A stretch of 6,956 bases of DNA, taken from NCBI GenBank assembly GCA_010092805.1, contig JAADYY010000359.1, forward strand, positions 1 through 6,956, given 5' to 3'. The notes under the pieces are model-generated. The model was not told where the DNA came from. It saw nothing but the letters and a program-made list of their open reading frames with translations, and did not search any database. The first letter of the stretch is position 1, and each line of letters starts with the position of its first letter. Source of the stretch: Chloroflexota bacterium. GTDB taxonomy: Bacteria > Chloroflexota > Anaerolineae > Aggregatilineales > Phototrophicaceae. Below are positions 6,451 through 6,956 of this stretch, one piece after another. Made by a program: the position numbers and the translations under genes.

Positions 6451-6956
6451 GGTCGCGCGCCCCCAATGCGTCCAGCGCGGCGACGATGCGCGGCAGCACC
6501 TCGCCGGATGGCGCTGCTAACCACACATCCCGCGATGTGGCGAAGGCGTTATCGACCGGGTTGATCTCGATGATCTTGGCCCCGGCGCGCCCGGCGATGA
6601 TGGGTAAGTTGGCGGCGGGCTGCACCTGCCCGGACGTGCCGACCACGAGCATCACATCGCTCGCTTCGGCGGCCTGATGCGCCGCGCGGATCTGATCGGC
6701 GGGCAGCATCTCGCCAAACCAGACGACCGCCGGGCGCAGCGGCGCGCTGCAATGTGGGCAGGGCGGCGGCCCATGCTCGCGATCTGCGTCACTCAGCGCC
6801 AGTTGCATGACATCAACCAGTGTTGGGTCGCCCTGGCAGTTGGCGAAACACTTGTTATCGCGGATGCGCCCATGCAGCCGAATGATCCGGGTGCTGCCTG
6901 CCTGCTCGTGCAGATCATCGACGTTCTGCGTGATGATCTGCAAATTCGGGAAGCGC
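6440..6956 (-). CDS. Sir2-family NAD-dependent protein deacylase, C-terminal part
   Basis: The last 171 residues of a sirtuin; the N-terminal part, including the first NAD-binding glycine motif, lies beyond the right edge. The frame continues past the in-frame TTG at 6943, which is the Leu of a PNLQIITQNVDDLH segment and not a start. Numbering from the first full codon: TQNVDDLHEQAG at 9-20, catalytic His H28 in LHG, candidate zinc cysteines C36, C40, C66 and C69, then RPAVVWFGEMLP (74-85), VVGTSGQVQPAANLP and IIEINPVDNAF, all hallmark sirtuin motifs for NAD and substrate binding. Sirtuins remove acyl groups from lysines using NAD+, releasing nicotinamide and O-acyl-ADP-ribose. The first zinc pair is spaced C-x3-C where C-x2-C is more usual. 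Acyl preference cannot be judged because the diagnostic N-terminal residues are missing. It resembles CobB, but I leave the symbol blank. The stop overlaps the next gene by 11 bases. Confidence 0.93.
   Translation of the reverse strand, partial: RFPNLQIITQNVDDLHEQAGSTRIIRLHGRIRDNKCFANCQGDPTLVDVMQLALSDADREHGPPPCPHCSAPLRPAVVWFGEMLPADQIRAAHQAAEASDVMLVVGTSGQVQPAANLPIIAGRAGAKIIEINPVDNAFATSRDVWLAAPSGEVLPRIVAALDALGARDREG

Noticed and set aside
1..6956. CRISPR arrays, tRNA or rRNA genes, insertion sequences, attachment sites
   Set aside because: I read for evenly spaced repeats, terminal inverted repeats and transposase or RNA-gene signatures and saw none.

Overview
All genes supported here lie on the minus strand. 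They form one compact, GC-rich bacterial block read from right to left. In transcription order it holds: the C-terminal part of a Sir2-family NAD-dependent deacylase (cut by the right edge), an exported or membrane-anchored beta-propeller-like protein, an endonuclease III-type DNA glycosylase with a [4Fe-4S] cluster, a large soluble GAF-GAF histidine kinase, a small soluble histidine kinase, and a very long acidic low-complexity protein that runs off the left edge. Soluble multi-GAF kinases, the glycosylase style and the composition would suit a Chloroflexota (Anaerolineae-like) genome. That placement is inference only, since no marker gene is present.

Right part (5341-6956): the sirtuin fragment keeps the catalytic His, the TQNVDxLH motif, four candidate zinc cysteines and the late NAD-fold motifs. 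Its stop lies 11 bases inside the next gene, which starts at GTG and encodes a signal- or anchor-like N-terminus followed by TolB/PD40-style blades.

Middle (2740-5315): a short AT-rich gap precedes the nth-like gene. Its stop lies two bases before the start of the GAF-GAF kinase, and that kinase overlaps the small kinase by ATGA. Translation of the three is therefore probably coupled. No response regulator is visible.

Left part (1-1758): one minus-strand reading frame is open for 586 codons from an ATG at 1758 to the window edge. It has a helical N-terminus, a short arginine-rich hinge, then about 500 residues with 121 Asp/Glu and only 9 Lys/Arg. Short hydrophobic helix-like motifs of the SFExVLQM type are scattered through it. 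I do not recognise this protein.

The most interesting signal is this protein together with the two kinases. The kinases share a gapless N-terminal helical-hairpin pattern, and the acidic protein may carry a shortened version. A speculative reading is a cytosolic signalling module in which two soluble kinases and a disordered acidic scaffold meet through related N-terminal helices.
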